In this document: positions 46,294 through 57,620 of the stretch, one piece after another
How the letters are laid out: every line of letters begins with the position of its first letter
How positions within the stretch are numbered: position 1 is the first letter of the stretch
Made by a program: the position numbers and the translations under genes
Notes under the pieces: generated by a model
What the model was told of the DNA's origin: nothing
The model's input: the letters and a program-made list of their open reading frames with translations, nothing else
The model's database searches: none
Source: Nymphaea colorata
Taxonomy: Eukaryota; Streptophyta; Magnoliopsida; Nymphaeales; Nymphaeaceae
Reading direction: 5' to 3'
DNA: 64,000 nt
NCBI RefSeq assembly: GCF_008831285.2
Contig: NC_045143.1
Coordinates: 14,347,151 to 14,411,150 of the forward strand

Positions 46294-48207
46294 ATAGATA
46301 AAGCTTTTGTGAAGGTAACTAACCTGAAGATATGCTCCCTTGTATATTAGTTATTGGCTTGCAACTCAATTATGTTTTATTTAAGCATTGAAAGAGTCAA
46401 TCATTGATGAGTATTTTGGTCCAAAATTGTCACATTTCAAAAAGTCTAGTCATGCCTCTTGACTGAGGCTGAGTTCCTCCAAAAGAGATTTGGTCCATTA
46501 TGCTTTAGACATGACACCGATAAGAACTTTGTATTCTACTTCAGTCAATGAATCACTTTTGAATATAATAAACCATAATGCATTGTTCTTCCTAGACATC
46601 AAAAGATTATCTTGACATATCTCCTATACTCTTGCAAAAGATTTTGCATGAATTGACAAGACTTATTAACTGCATTGTTAATGTTTGGCTGAGTGGAAGT
46701 GGTATATTGAAGACACAAGGTTGCAAATAGGCTTACATTTTATCATTTTATACATTGGAGAAGATCAATAATATATTGTCTTTGCATAGTTCATACCTTG
46801 TCTTTATTTGATTGCTTCTATCCTCATAAATAATTTAAGTATACCTAGATCTTTATTGAAAAATTTTGATTCAATTTTGTCTATCAGCTATTGTGCTATG
46901 ACAATTATATAATCCACATAAATTAGAACATAAGTAATATCGCTATATGAACAATGACGAGTCAGATTGAGATTTTTGAAATCTTTATTGATAGAGAAAA
47001 TTGTAGACTTTCAAACCAAGATCTTAGAGCTTGTTTTAAGCACATATAGCCTTTTGCAATTTTGCAAACATACTATGGGCAAGACTTATGCTTGAAACCT
47101 AAAGGCTCACTCATATACACAAGCTCTCTAAGGACCCAATGGAGAAAAACATTGTCAATGGCTAACCAATAAATGTCCCATCCTCTGGAGATAGAAATAA
47201 CAATAACATGTTTATTGCGATGAGATTGACGACTGGTTCTTTATATAGTTAGTTCCTTCTTGATGGCTTTTTCGTTGGCCACAAAGTAAGCTTTATATTT
47301 AGCGATGGATCAATCTGCATTCCTTTTTATTTTCTAGTTCCATTTACACTTAATATTCAATAACATGTTTGCTTCAATCAAAATTCATTTACTCTTAAGC
47401 AAGGTTGAGATCTCTACTTCTATGGCACTAACCCATTTGGTATCGAATTTAGCTTCATCAAAGGTCTTTGGTTCTATCTCTTCATGTTATTGTTTTAAAA
47501 ATGTCTTGGGGACTCACATACCATTCAATGTTTAAGTAATCATGTGGTGTGTGCTGGTGACTAGCTGAATTTGGGTTTGATGAATGGGAATATCCACCAT
47601 AAGATTTTAGTGGAGTTTGAGCCACCAACAATGGCTTGGGTTTAACACTCTGAATTTGAACCATTAGTATCCACCATGGAATAGGATCTATATTCTGGAC
47701 ACAAATTTGACTTAATAGGAGCTTGATTAATCATCTTTAACTCAAACTCATGAAGAAAAGGATTCAACAAGGTTTAGAGAGGCATCATGACCTTTGTTTG
47801 AACTGAAGATAAGAGTTTGGTGGCATGAGGAGACCCATTTGTTAACATCTTGTTTAGTAATTGACAGTTGACTTTCCAAAAACAAAAAGTGTTGTTCATT
47901 GAACGTGACATGGCGATATATATTAAGCTATTTAGAGATGTGTTGAAAGCAAAGGTAACATATGTTCAGAGACATAACCCAAAAACATGTGGTTTTGATT
48001 TAGTTTCCATCTTGTTATGGTAATGGGGGAAAATAGGTACTTCAAAGAAAAAAAAAAAGATCTAATGAAGGTGGTTATTGGAGTAGCAGCTCATATGAAG
48101 ATTCGCCTTGAAGAGTGCAACTAGACAATCTATTAAGAAGGTGAACCGTGGCTTTCAAAGCATCTACCCAAAGTATGTCAAAAGACTTGCATAGATAAGT
48201 AGATTCA

Positions 48208-48600
48208 TCCCAATTTCAACTACATGTCAAAGTTTTCTTTCCATGACTCTATTTTGTGGTGTAGGGGCAAGAAAACTGTTGTCACATTCATTGAGAAATC
48301 AAGAAATTTGTGAAGGAACTACTAGTAAACTCACCACCAGTATTCCTATGAAAAGTTTTGATGGATTGTCCAATGTTCTTTCAATCATATATTTAAAGTA
48401 ATTAAATCCCTATTTCAACTAGATGTCAATGTTTTTTTCCACAACTCCATTTTGTTGTGGAGTGTAGGGGCAAGAAAACCATTGACATATTCCATGAGAA
48501 ATGAAGAAATTTGAGAAGGAAATGCTAATAAATTTATTATTGACATTGCTATGAATAATTTTGATGGATTGCCTAATTTGCTTTAAAGCATACATGTTTA
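48208..48600. repeat. About 199-bp tandem duplication inside copia integrase
   Basis: Two consecutive units begin TCCC.ATTTCAACTA.ATGTCAA at 48,208 and 48,407. Both contain the integrase GTAGGGGCAAGAAAAC segment and both end in TTTTGATGGATTG.C.AAT. The duplication arose within the dead element, before the copies diverged. Confidence 0.8.
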
Positions 48601-49193
48601 AGGTTTTCTAAACATGCTTGAATTTCAGTTTTAGTATGCAAGATAAAATCAAAGCAAAGCAAGAAAAATCATCTACTAAAAACATGTTGTATATGTACTT
48701 TCATGATGCTGGATGCCAAAAGGCCACATGAGTTAACTCATGTAGTCAAGTGGCACTAACATCAGTTTTTTGAAAGGGAAGAGCATGTGTCAGGTAAATT
48801 AATTTGTAGAACAAAAGGGCAACATTTGAGAATCAAAATTAATGAAACCATCATTTCGTAAATAAGCTAATGTATGAGAGCTGAGATAACCCAACTGATA
48901 GTACCCAAAATCAACACATTGTCATTTTGTTGAACAAAAAATGCAAATGAAGTTCAATCGGTGTAGTCATTATGTTGCTCCTTTATTGATGTCCAATGAT
49001 AGAAGCAGAACGATTTGATCTTTGATGAAGAGGAATCCTAGTCTACATGCTCCCAACCATGCTGAGAGACAAGCAAGGGTTGTGAGAGCAATTTTGTATT
49101 TTTTATTTAGTAAACTGTCATCTTTAGGTTTCTAACAGTTTCATTTTTTTTGTTTTCATATCATCTATGTAATTACTTTTTTACTATGTGCAG

Positions 49194-49546
49194 GACAAGA
49201 TTAAGGGAATACTTGCTGAAAGGCCAGATGGGATACAAATCCTCGGTCATGGACAGATGTATTGACCCAAGAAATTGGATGGACAAATATGGACGTGTTC
49301 ATGCATGAGGAATCGGTGTGAAAGCTTCAAGTGTTGGAAGGAATGCCTACTTGTCATGAACTATTAGCCAAAAATTCAGCTTTAGAGGTAGAAGTCAATA
49401 AACAAAAAGGGAAAATTAGATCTCTTGAAAAAAAGGTTGCTAGGATCCCTATTTTGGAGAAGAAAATAGATAGACTTCTTGCTATAGAGGCTAGCATCAA
49501 TCAGCTTTTCTCAGTTAGAGGTGAAAGCCAACAATTTCCTTCATAG
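49194..49546 (+). pseudogene. Coiled-coil exon of plant-transposon type
   Basis: An acceptor-like TGTGCAG ends at 49,193. The sequence then reads DKIKGILAERPDG, shifts frame to NPRSWTDVLTQEIGWTNMDV and, after a stop (TGA at about 49,319), MPTCHELLAKNSALEVEVNK and KIRSLEKKVARIPILEKKID, ending at TAG (49,544-49,546). The pattern of a DG-containing helix, a short conserved box and a terminal coiled coil recalls proteins carried by plant CACTA elements (Transposase_24-like). One frameshift and one stop. The family call is tentative. Confidence 0.4.
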
Positions 49547-50430
49547 GTAAACATACTAACAATACATTCATGATGTAATTATCAATATAGTTTATAATTT
49601 CACTTCAATATCTATATAACATGAGGCATGATGCTTATGTTTCACAGGATTAATTGTGCAATCTACACCGTTGAACTACCTTTGCGGTTTTCAAATATAT
49701 TGGAGCATTGTGGCCTTACATAGTGGAAATGATAGAAAGTTTTGACAAGTTCATCGTTTCCTAATTTGTTTGTTAAAAATTATACATATGCAGACATTTA
49801 CATATGTCATATGAATCCATATTAGGCTTACAGACATACCTTGTTTATTTGGATTTCTTCACTGTCTTTGGAATAACTATGCTGGTTTGATTATTTGCTA
49901 CCATAATTGCAAAAATTACCTCTTCTTTGGTAATGATTTCAACCATTTGGGCAGGCCAAAGGTGTTCTACTGGAGCACTTTCAGTTCTTTTTACAAGAAA
50001 AAAAAATGTATGCTTAACTACTACATGTATAGATTTCTAACCATATAACTGTTGGTTTTGGTTTCATAGTTTTGAACTATCATTTGTTCGTTCAATATGT
50101 CTCAAAGAAACAAAGCGGAATTGAGATTTTCTAGTTTCCTATTGTTGATGTTGTAGTTGAGCAATGTGCTAAAGGAGCTTCACTTTAATTTGAGGTTAGT
50201 ATAACTTTGAATATGGTAATTGCTTTGCATTGTTTGAGAACAGGATTGCAGTCTGAGGAAGAACGGAAAGAATGGACTTTTCAGTTATTTTTTCAGAGTG
50301 GTTCTGGTTTTTCTACTGAAGTGGCAAACAAGTTCAGTATCTATTGTGTGCATTTGGATCTACTTGAAATTTTAGTTGAGCTGCATCCTTAAAGGCTCAT
50401 GGAATTTAGTTTTTTCTACTTATGATTAAC
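49547..50430. other. Spacer with weak exon-like text
   Basis: A plus-strand frame at 50,207-50,392 contains GLQSEEERKEWTFQLFFQSG but matches no family I know. Nothing else codes. Confidence 0.35.
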
Positions 50431-50825
50431 TTCATTGTTCAATGTAGATTTAATTGTACAACAGCCATCATGTCTTCCACATCTTTGGGAATTCTTTCTT
50501 GTACTCTCAGAATATATGTGAAAATTTGAGTAGACATGACTACCACATCCCTTATAAAATATTTATGTTTATTGTGCTTTTCAGAAAGGAAAACTGAATC
50601 AAGTCACCGTTGATTTAATCTCTGCTCCTTCCTTCATTGTTCAGTTCAGATTTAATTGTACAGCAGCCATCATGTTTTCCACAACTTTGGGAATTCTTTC
50701 TTGTACCTAATCTCAAAATATATGTGAAAATTTGTGTAGACATGTCTTCCACATCATTCATAGAATATTTATGTTTATTGTGCTTTTCTTTTGGGAAAAC
50801 TGAATCAAGTCATTACTGATCCTAG
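50431..50825. repeat. About 200-bp tandem duplication
   Basis: Units at 50,431-50,632 and 50,633-50,825 both start TTCATTGTTCA, both contain ATTTAATTGTACA.CAGCCATC and TTTGGGAATTCTTTCTTGTA, and both end GAAAACTGAATCAAGTCA. They are roughly 85% alike by eye, with small indels. Non-coding. Confidence 0.9.
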
Positions 50826-50881
50826 CAGCATCAGGAATATTGAAAGACCAATATTTGAATCTGTAAAGGTATCTCTTTCAG

Positions 50882-51059
50882 AAAAGGTTCTGTTGTAGAG
50901 TTTCACAAGGGCTTCATCAGTAATCCAAAGCCCCCATTCATGAGGACGGTGAAGTGGTTCATGAATGATAATGTTGATGCCCTGTTTGCCTCTCATCGTG
51001 TCAAACTATTTGATCATCCATATTCAGATTATTTCTTGGGGAAGCCATGCGTCTGTTAG
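50882..51059 (+). other. Unidentified terminal-exon-like reading frame
   Basis: An acceptor-like ATCTCTTTCAG ends at 50,881. The frame runs to TAG (51,057-51,059) and reads KGSVVEFHKGFISNPKPPF, then MRTVKWFMNDNVDALFASH, then RVKLFDHPYSDYFLGKPCVC. Balanced amino-acid use, few low-complexity residues and about 58 codons without a stop contrast with the surroundings. The start is set by the splice acceptor; no ATG of its own is needed. I do not recognise the family. It may be the last exon of a host gene or a relic disrupted by neighbouring insertions. Confidence 0.4.
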
Positions 51060-51788
51060 TTATGAGGGTGTTCAACTTGATACCTTTCAATTTCCCCTCT
51101 TATCATTTGTAGTTTAGTATGTTATGTTGAGTTCTTTGATGGTCATGTTTTTGTTGATGAGAAAGGTGATTTAATGAAGTTTTTGTCTTTGATTCTCTTT
51201 TCCTATGCTTATTTCCTTTGCACACATTTTATTGGTTGAATTGGGTTTTACTACATGCATATTTTGTAAGAATTATCATACTATTTGGGAGGTATATTTT
51301 TTATCTTTCAGATTTATTCTTGGCTTTTGGGAACTAAAATTTATGCATTTTCTGTTTCTTTTCTCCTTTATATGTCTGCAAACATGTGGATGGACAGCGT
51401 ATGCCAAGTTCTTTTGTGTTCTACGTGTGCTTTCCTTTCCTCTTCAGTTCTAATCTCCTTTGACCTGGCTTCTTGATTTTACCGTTGCAACCATATGCCT
51501 TTTTGATGGATTGCAACCATATGCTTTTTTGATGGATTATCAGACCCATAATATTTTGAGTTCCTAGAAATGCTTGTAAAGCCAATTGAAAATCTTCCAA
51601 GTGTAGAGAGACAACTTGAAAGAAGAGTAGCAGGATGATCTAGTTAGTATCTGAAATGTTTAAGAATGCGATTGATTTATTGGCATCTCCTTTTCTTGAA
51701 TAATTTACATGTCCATTTTTGTGCAGGGGAAGCCAAGGAACTGCTCTTCATTACTCCTCTTATTGAATTTGTGTGACAGAAAGGAGAC
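51060..51788. other. Spacer left of the gypsy element
   Basis: Mostly non-coding. A short frame at about 51,551-51,627 reads EFLEMLVKPIENLPSVERQL and could be another exon remnant, but lacks clean splice sites. Confidence 0.35.
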
Positions 51789-51921
51789 ATATGTATGTAT
51801 ATCTCTTAAGGGGGGATTAAAACCCTAAGTAGTTAATGGAAAACTATCGAAGCTGAGGTTTGCTCTTCCCTCTGTGTGTTAAGGTCAACTTGAGCATGAA
51901 GAATAGCTGTTGAGAGCTACC
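51789..51921 (+). repeat. Truncated 5' LTR of the gypsy element
   Basis: Matches the 3' LTR from 56,445 onward: ATATGTATGTATAT, CTCTTAAGGGGG, CCTCTGTGTGTTAAGGT and AAGAATAG.TGTT..GAGCTAC are shared in order. The part equivalent to 56,326-56,444 is absent, so the element was cut on the left. Confidence 0.75.
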
Positions 51922-51922
51922 A

Positions 51923-51934
51923 AGGAATTAGAGC
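51923..51934 (+). other. Primer-binding site, initiator-tRNA-Met type
   Basis: AGGAATTAGAGC just after the LTR matches the usual TGGTATCAGAGC at 9 of 12 positions, and the sequence AGCTCAGGCAGCATGG that follows is typical of plant gypsy leaders. It would prime minus-strand synthesis. Confidence 0.6.
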
Positions 51935-51943
51935 TCAGGCAGC

Positions 51944-52993
51944 ATGGTGGAGAGGATCTCTGCAAGGGAAGCGATAGCGGTAGTGGAGCACCACCGGAAT
52001 CAAGTGGAAGCAGCAATAGGGGGATTGGAATGGCAGATGCACTTGGTGGATCAATGCCTGGATGGACTTGATGCATGCCTCGAGATGTTGATCACTGAGC
52101 AACAAACCATGATGACTCTGATTCGTGAAAGTGTTTGACAAGGTACGCATCCTTCCCCGAGTTCAAAACTGACACAATCCGATGGTCGTAGGGGAAATAC
52201 ATGGCCGACGAATGGAGCAGGGAGATCCGACTTAAAACTTTCGAAGATGGATTTTCCAAGGTTCACTGGTGATGATCCTGTCAGTTGGGGTTTTCATTTG
52301 GAGCAATACTTTGAGTGCCAAGAGATCATGGGACAGAAAATGACGAATCAAGCAGCCGTTTACTTCGAAGGAGTGGTGATTCATTGGTATCGCTGGCTAC
52401 TGTCTCACCAAGGGAAACCAGATTGGGAAACCCTTGTCAAAGAGATCACCACATGATTCAGACCCTCAGCCTACCTCGACTACAATGTGGAGCTCTCGAG
52501 AATTAGGAAAACTGGCAGGGAAATAGTTTGAGGGACTTACGAACATGGTTCGTGGCTGGCCCCTAGATGCCCTCATTGGGGCATTTTTTGGAGGTCTCAA
52601 AGACAAGCTAAGAATCGAAGTATAGGTGTTGAAACCCGAGACACTGTCAGAATGTTTCGAGACAGCCCACACGATAGAGAAGTGTCGTCGGCTCCACTCT
52701 CTGGCAAGAATTGGTCTGATGCTAAAATCTTCCAACCAGGTCCGATGAAAGCAGGTACTCCCCCTTTTGCAATAGCAGCAGCCAAGACGGGCAACCTACC
52801 TCGACAGATCATGAGACACCTGATGCCCGAACAAATAACGGAAAAGCAATGCCCGACCATTTGTTTCCATTGCAATCGCCCATGGGCACCAGGGCAGAAC
52901 TGCCGACGACTATATATGTATTTGGTCGAGGAAGGGGAGGATCCTCTTGATGACGAGGAAGAATCTCCCACTGTCAAAGAGGCCATAGCCTAG
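51944..52993 (+). pseudogene. Gypsy gag relic
   Basis: Starts MVERISAREAIAVVEHH, stops at 52,136-52,138, then MDFPRFTGDDPVSWGFHLEQ (52,247) opens the retrotransposon gag domain with GKPDWETLVKEIT. Further stops and frameshifts follow. A zinc-knuckle remnant, CFHCNRPWAPGQNC, lies at about 52,862-52,903 and lacks the standard His spacing. Gag would form the particle that packages element RNA; not functional here. Confidence 0.8.
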
Positions 52994-53040
52994 GTAGAAG
53001 AGACACCGCCAGAGATCCCACTACACGGGCTCACAGAGGA

Positions 53041-56000
53041 TGAGGTTCCTCAGTTGATGAGGATTGAAGGGCGACAACGTGGCAGAAAGGTAAGTGTGTT
53101 GATCGACACCGGATCAACGCACAACTTCATTTGTGAAAATGAAAAATCCACCCACACGCTGGGGTGCAGTGTGGAGACGCAGCCCGTCTTCAATGTGGTA
53201 ATAGGGGACGGTAGTACCCTAAAATGCAGGGGTAAATGCCACCAAGAAGTACTTGAAATACAGTGTCATAGCTTCCCTGTCCAACTGTACACACTCGTCA
53301 TGGCTGGAGCAGACTTGGTCTTGGGCATTCAATGGTTGCTCGACAATGGAGAAGTAGTGTGAGATTTTGTTGGCATAAAGATGTAATTATGTGGGCCAGA
53401 AGAGGAGAAATTAACACTAGCGGCAGTCCCCAGTAAGTTCTGTGAAGAAAAATCTACCATGCATCCCCTCAAAGGACCCTTCCGGTTTCTATCCAAATAG
53501 AAGACCCATGAAACCCAACTGCAAAGGACATATGTCAGGATCTCTGTCCTTGATGGCCTTCTCCAAGAGTTTTAGTAGTTTTCTTGCCACCCACTAGATT
53601 GCCCCCTTGGCGACAACACGATCACCACATAGAACTGCAATAGGGAAAAGGACCTGTTAAGTCCAGGCCTTACCACTATAGTCGATCGTAGAATGAACAA
53701 TGGAACAACTCATGCAAGAGATGACAGAGTAAGGGGTAATTCAGCCAAGCAAGAGCCCTTTTGCATCCCCCGCCTTGTTGGTCAAGAAGAGGGATGGCAG
53801 CTGGAGATTTTGCGTTGATTACCGTGCATTGAATGCCATCACCATTAAGGACAGATACCCCATTCCTATGGTGGAGGAGCTGCTCAATGAACCATAGGGA
53901 GCACTTATTTTCTCTAAACTAGATTTGCACTATGAATTCACAGTCATGATGTGCACTATGAATTCAGAGTCATGCCCTTCGGTTTAACAAATGCGCCTTT
54001 GACTTTTCAGTTGCTAATGAGTGACCTGTTCTGACCGTACCTCTGATGCTTTGTCTTGGTGTTATTCAATGATATCCTCGTCTATAGTAGGGACAAGGCA
54101 GACTATTTACAACACCTGCACTGTGCTTAACATTTTACATCAAAACCAGCTCCGCCCGAAGCCTTCAAAATGTTCATTCGGTATGAGGGAGATCACATAC
54201 TTAGGCCATGTGATCAGTCAGGGCAAAGTTAGCATGGAAGGGGAAAAGGTTCGAGCCATCAAGGAACAGGGAACACCCCATTTAGTAAGAGAACTACGAG
54301 GCTTCTTGGGACTCATAGGATATTATCGCAAGTTTGTTCATGGATATGGCACAATAGTTGCACCCCTCACAGAGTTGACAGAGAAGGGAAAATTTGTGTG
54401 GACTGAGAAGGCAAATCAAGCTTTCCAAAGGTTGAAACAGGATGTCACACCTATGCCTGTCTTATAATTACCCAATTTCTAGCAACCCTTCACAGTGGAA
54501 TCAAACGCATCAGACCTAGGCATGGGTGCTGTCCTGAGCCAAAACAGCAACCCAATAGCCTATGGTAAGGCCATGGGTGTCACCTTCAGCAAAAGTTCAG
54601 CCTATGAAAGGGAGTTGATTGTCATTGTCCTTGCAATTTTCGAGTGGAAACATTACCTCCTGGGACAGCGATTTGTGGTGCTAACAGATCATCAAAGTCT
54701 TAAATACTGCCTACAACAACTAGCGCTAACACTGGCACTACAAAAATGGTTTCTCAAGTTAATATGCTTCGATTATGTGGTACAATTCTGTTAGGGAAAA
54801 GAAAACGCTGCAGCTGACAACCCATCCAGATCAGTACCAGCACTGATGCCTAGTTTGCAAACCTTGTCTCAAGTGCAGGTTCAGCTATGGGATCAGATCT
54901 TACGAGAGCAGTAGGAAGCTGTCTCGATTCAGCAACTTAAAGAGCAGCTAGCAACTAACCACCTCAAGGTATACAGATACAAATGGAAAGAACCCTATTT
55001 GTATCACAGAGGATGTATTTATATACCACCAAAAACATCTCTGCCCCAAATGCTCTTGGAGCACTACCACAATGATAAAATTGCTGGACACAAGGGAATG
55101 GAAGCCACCTACAGGAGGATGTGCCAAACCTTCTACTGGCCAGGGATGAAGCAATATGTCAGGGAGTTCGTGAGAACCTACGATGTCTGCCAAAGGAATA
55201 AGTATGGAACTATGAAGCTAGTTAGGCTGCTACAGCCTCTTCCAACGCCCGAGCTCATATGGGACAATATCTCCACGGATTTCGTAGAAAGCTTACCCCT
55301 ATCCAAAGGTAAATCTATCATAATGGTTGTTGTAGACCGCCTCTCAAAATCTGCCCATTTCATGGGTCTGTCTCATCCTTATACTGCCAAGACAGCTTCC
55401 ATGTAATGTGGGAAAACTTCATGGAATGCCACAGACAATAACCAGCGATGGGGACCCCATCTTCCTCAACAACTTTTGGAGGAAACATTTCCGTATGCAG
55501 GGCACAACACTGCAGGTAAGCACTGCCTATCTTCCACAGATGGATGGACAAAAGGAGGTGGTAAACCGTTGACTTGAAACACACTTACGATGTTTTGCAG
55601 AGTAACGACCCTAGCTGGTGTTAGATAATTTAGCATGGGCAGAGTTTTCTTATAATACCAGTAGGCATCATCCACAAAAACCACCCCTTTTGAAGTTGTC
55701 TATGGCAGGCCCCCTCTCGATGTTCATCGCTATCAACCAGGAACTGCCAAGGAACAAGAAGTTGACACTCACCTAAGGTGTCGAGATGAAGTCCTTAAGG
55801 ACTTGAAGGAGCACCTAGCAGCAGCTCGCAACCGAATGGTACTCCAGTATAACCATAGGCATCATGAGCAGTACTTTGAGGTAGGGAACTGGGTATACTT
55901 CCACAAACCTACGCACAGTGCAGGGTTTCGCCTACCCAAAGGATACAATAAATTGGCCCCTTGTTACATCAAACCCTATAAGATCATCAGGAAGATTGGA

Positions 56001-56290
56001 ACTTTAGCCTATGAACTGTAGCTCCCTGAAGAAAGTAATGTTCATCCTGTCTTCCATGTCTCAAAACTGAAGGTTTGCTCCCACCCACCCAACTAGGATG
56101 CAGTAACCTCTCCTCCCATTGTTGAGGACCAGACCACTGCTCATCCCATCAGACGTCTGGGTGTCCGCAAGAAAAGCAACAATGGTTCTTGCATCACAAA
56201 ATAGTTAATAGAATGGAATCACCATGAGGATCTACCAGCAACCTGGGAACCTGCAGAGGAGTTTGCCAAGCGTTTTTTGGGTTTCACACC
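53041..56290 (+). pseudogene. Gypsy pol relic (protease, RT, RNase H, integrase)
   Basis: Protease: VSVLIDTGSTHNFI with the DTG active site near 53,104. [23 protein letters not shown] (about 53,800), MPFGLTNAP, then FNDILVYS near 54,065 where the YVDD motif has been altered, and YLGHVISQGKV. RNase H: AYERELIVIVLAIFEWKHYL and LTDHQSLKYCLQQ (54,600-54,720). Integrase: an HYHNDKIAGHKG...CQRN zinc finger (55,060-55,200), DFVESLPLSKGKSIIMVVVD, and NVHPVFHVSKLK plus LPATWEPAEEFAKRF at the end. Multiple stops, for example at 54,465 and 54,792, show it is inactive. Confidence 0.9.
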
Positions 56291-56310
56291 TTGAGGACAA
56301 GGTGTTTCGG

Positions 56311-56322
56311 AAGGGGGGGGGG
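56311..56322 (+). other. Polypurine tract
   Basis: AAGGGGGGGGGG lies directly before the 3' LTR start (TATTGTTTGG), the expected site for plus-strand priming. Confidence 0.75.
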
Positions 56323-56325
56323 TAT

Positions 56326-56544
56326 TGTTTGGTGCTGACGCTCACTGTTTTAAATTTTTCTGTTTTGTTTTTTTTCAGTATTCACAGAAGTTCACGGGTT
56401 GGGTGAGCAGTTAGGCCTTGTGATAAACCCACCCACTCTAGCTGATATGTATGTATATATATCTCTTAAGGGGGAAGCTGGGCTTCACACTTACCTCTGT
56501 GTGTTAAGGTAGCACAAAGAATAGTTGTTCGGAGCTACTAAACA
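56326..56544 (+). repeat. 3' LTR of the gypsy element
   Basis: 219 bp, beginning TGTTTGGTGC and ending GCTACTAAACA, giving the short TGTTT...AAACA inverted termini of an LTR. The right half matches the truncated 5' LTR. Confidence 0.75.
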
Positions 56545-56564
56545 GTCACATTTTTTCACTTTAG

Positions 56565-56664
56565 GCATGTCTCTCGAGTTATAGCAGGTGATGCTCATGG
56601 ATTTCAAACTGTGACTAGGCGTTCTGATGTTGAGACCCTTTGTTCGGTCTACCAAACTTGCAAG
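56565..56664 (+). other. Unidentified internal-exon-like reading frame
   Basis: A pyrimidine tract and acceptor (TTTTTTCACTTTAG, ending 56,564) precede 100 nt that read HVSRVIAGDAHGFQTVTR then RSDVETLCSVYQTCK, followed by a good donor (CAAG|GTGGGC at 56,665). The frame contains no stop. It starts only 20 bp right of the gypsy 3' LTR. I cannot name the protein. Together with the exon-like frame at 50,882 it suggests that the gypsy element lies within or beside an old gene. Confidence 0.35.
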
Positions 56665-56908
56665 GTGGGCTGCAGCTGCTGGCCAGAGAAGCTGAGCTGA
56701 TGCCCCAAGTCGGTGCAACCATATGTCAAGTTGGTCAAATGTGAACTTATGGTCACAAGCAAACTGCCTACAAAATATGTTCTTGTAGGACAAAGCAAGT
56801 AGTCAGGGTATGACCTTGGTTGCACCAGCATATTTCTGTTTTAGTCATCCGTAGACTGATACAAATCATGATATGGACAATTTCTTTTTGTGCTTCTTTA
56901 AGGATCCG

Positions 56909-57076
56909 TTTGATGCACAGAAATAATTTAACATGGTAAATTTAACCCTGTTTGATGCACAGGAAGAATTTAACGTGGTAAATTTAACATTGTTTGATGC
57001 ACAGAAAAAATTTAACGTGGTAAATTTAATCTTGTTTGATGCATAGGTAAAAAAAAATAACATAGTTAAAACCATG
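56909..57076. repeat. 42-bp subterminal repeats, four units
   Basis: TTTGATGCA starts at 56,909, 56,951, 56,993 and 57,035, exactly 42 bp apart, each followed by CAG, an A-rich spacer and TTTAAC.TGGTAAATTTAA (the last unit is degraded). They lie just inside the left terminus of the Harbinger element, where transposase or Myb-like proteins bind in related elements. Confidence 0.9.
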
Positions 57077-57620
57077 ACATCCAACAGTGCAATATAGTTG
57101 ATGAAATAAAATTTATAACGATAACAAAGTTAGCTAACCCATACAGGCTTAACTGTGTAATGAGTACATGTCCACAAAAGTTTAATGAGTACAAATCCAC
57201 AAAAGGGTGTATTCCCTACTATCCAGAAAAAAAAGAAGTTTAATGAATACATATCCAACAAAGAAAACATGTAATCACAAAACAAGGAATTCAACATTTG
57301 TGGCTGCACTTCCGTTTAACAAACTTCGTGTCTTCTATATCTTGCTTTGCGATGACATCTTCAATGATTGGAGGCCTACGTACTTGCACACCATACTTGT
57401 TGTGGACATACTCATGCATGTGATACTCAGCTACTTCAAATGAATCAAACGATCTAAAGAGGGCGCCCTTATACCGATAACTAATGGTTGGCACCACTCC
57501 CCACTGTCATATATGTCTCGCTCACGACCTTCGAAAACCACATAGTACTTCTGGTGATGCATCATCTTCGTTGTCCTATTCATAACCAAACAAATGTCAA
57601 ACAATCAAATGAAACAATAG

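Larger units (their letters stand above)
46060..48900 (-). mobile_element. Decayed Ty1-copia element
   Basis: Reading on the minus strand from 48,900 downward: remains of the integrase core with a TTKWSCGKK motif (near 48,460, equivalent to QQNGVVEKKN) and a second TP-QQNGV-like copy near 48,270; DILWVDALKATVHLLNRLSS (about 48,180-48,120), the usual stretch after the integrase; RT with LIYVDYIIVIAQ near 46,910 (the YVDD motif changed) and DLGILKLFM; and RNase H with DSLTEVEYKVLIG and WTKSLLEELSLSQ near 46,550-46,450. Stops and frameshifts throughout. LTRs were not identified. It is much older than the copia frame at the right edge. Confidence 0.8.
51789..56544 (+). mobile_element. Decayed Ty3-gypsy chromovirus
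   Basis: Order: truncated 5' LTR, primer-binding site, gag with zinc knuckle, aspartic protease, RT, RNase H, integrase with a chromodomain-like end, polypurine tract, 3' LTR. This pol order (RT before integrase) defines Ty3-gypsy, and the C-terminal WNHHEDLPATWEPAEEFAKR region is typical of chromovirus integrases. All genes are interrupted by stops. The 5' LTR lacks its first 119 bp or so, so a target duplication cannot be tested. Confidence 0.9.
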
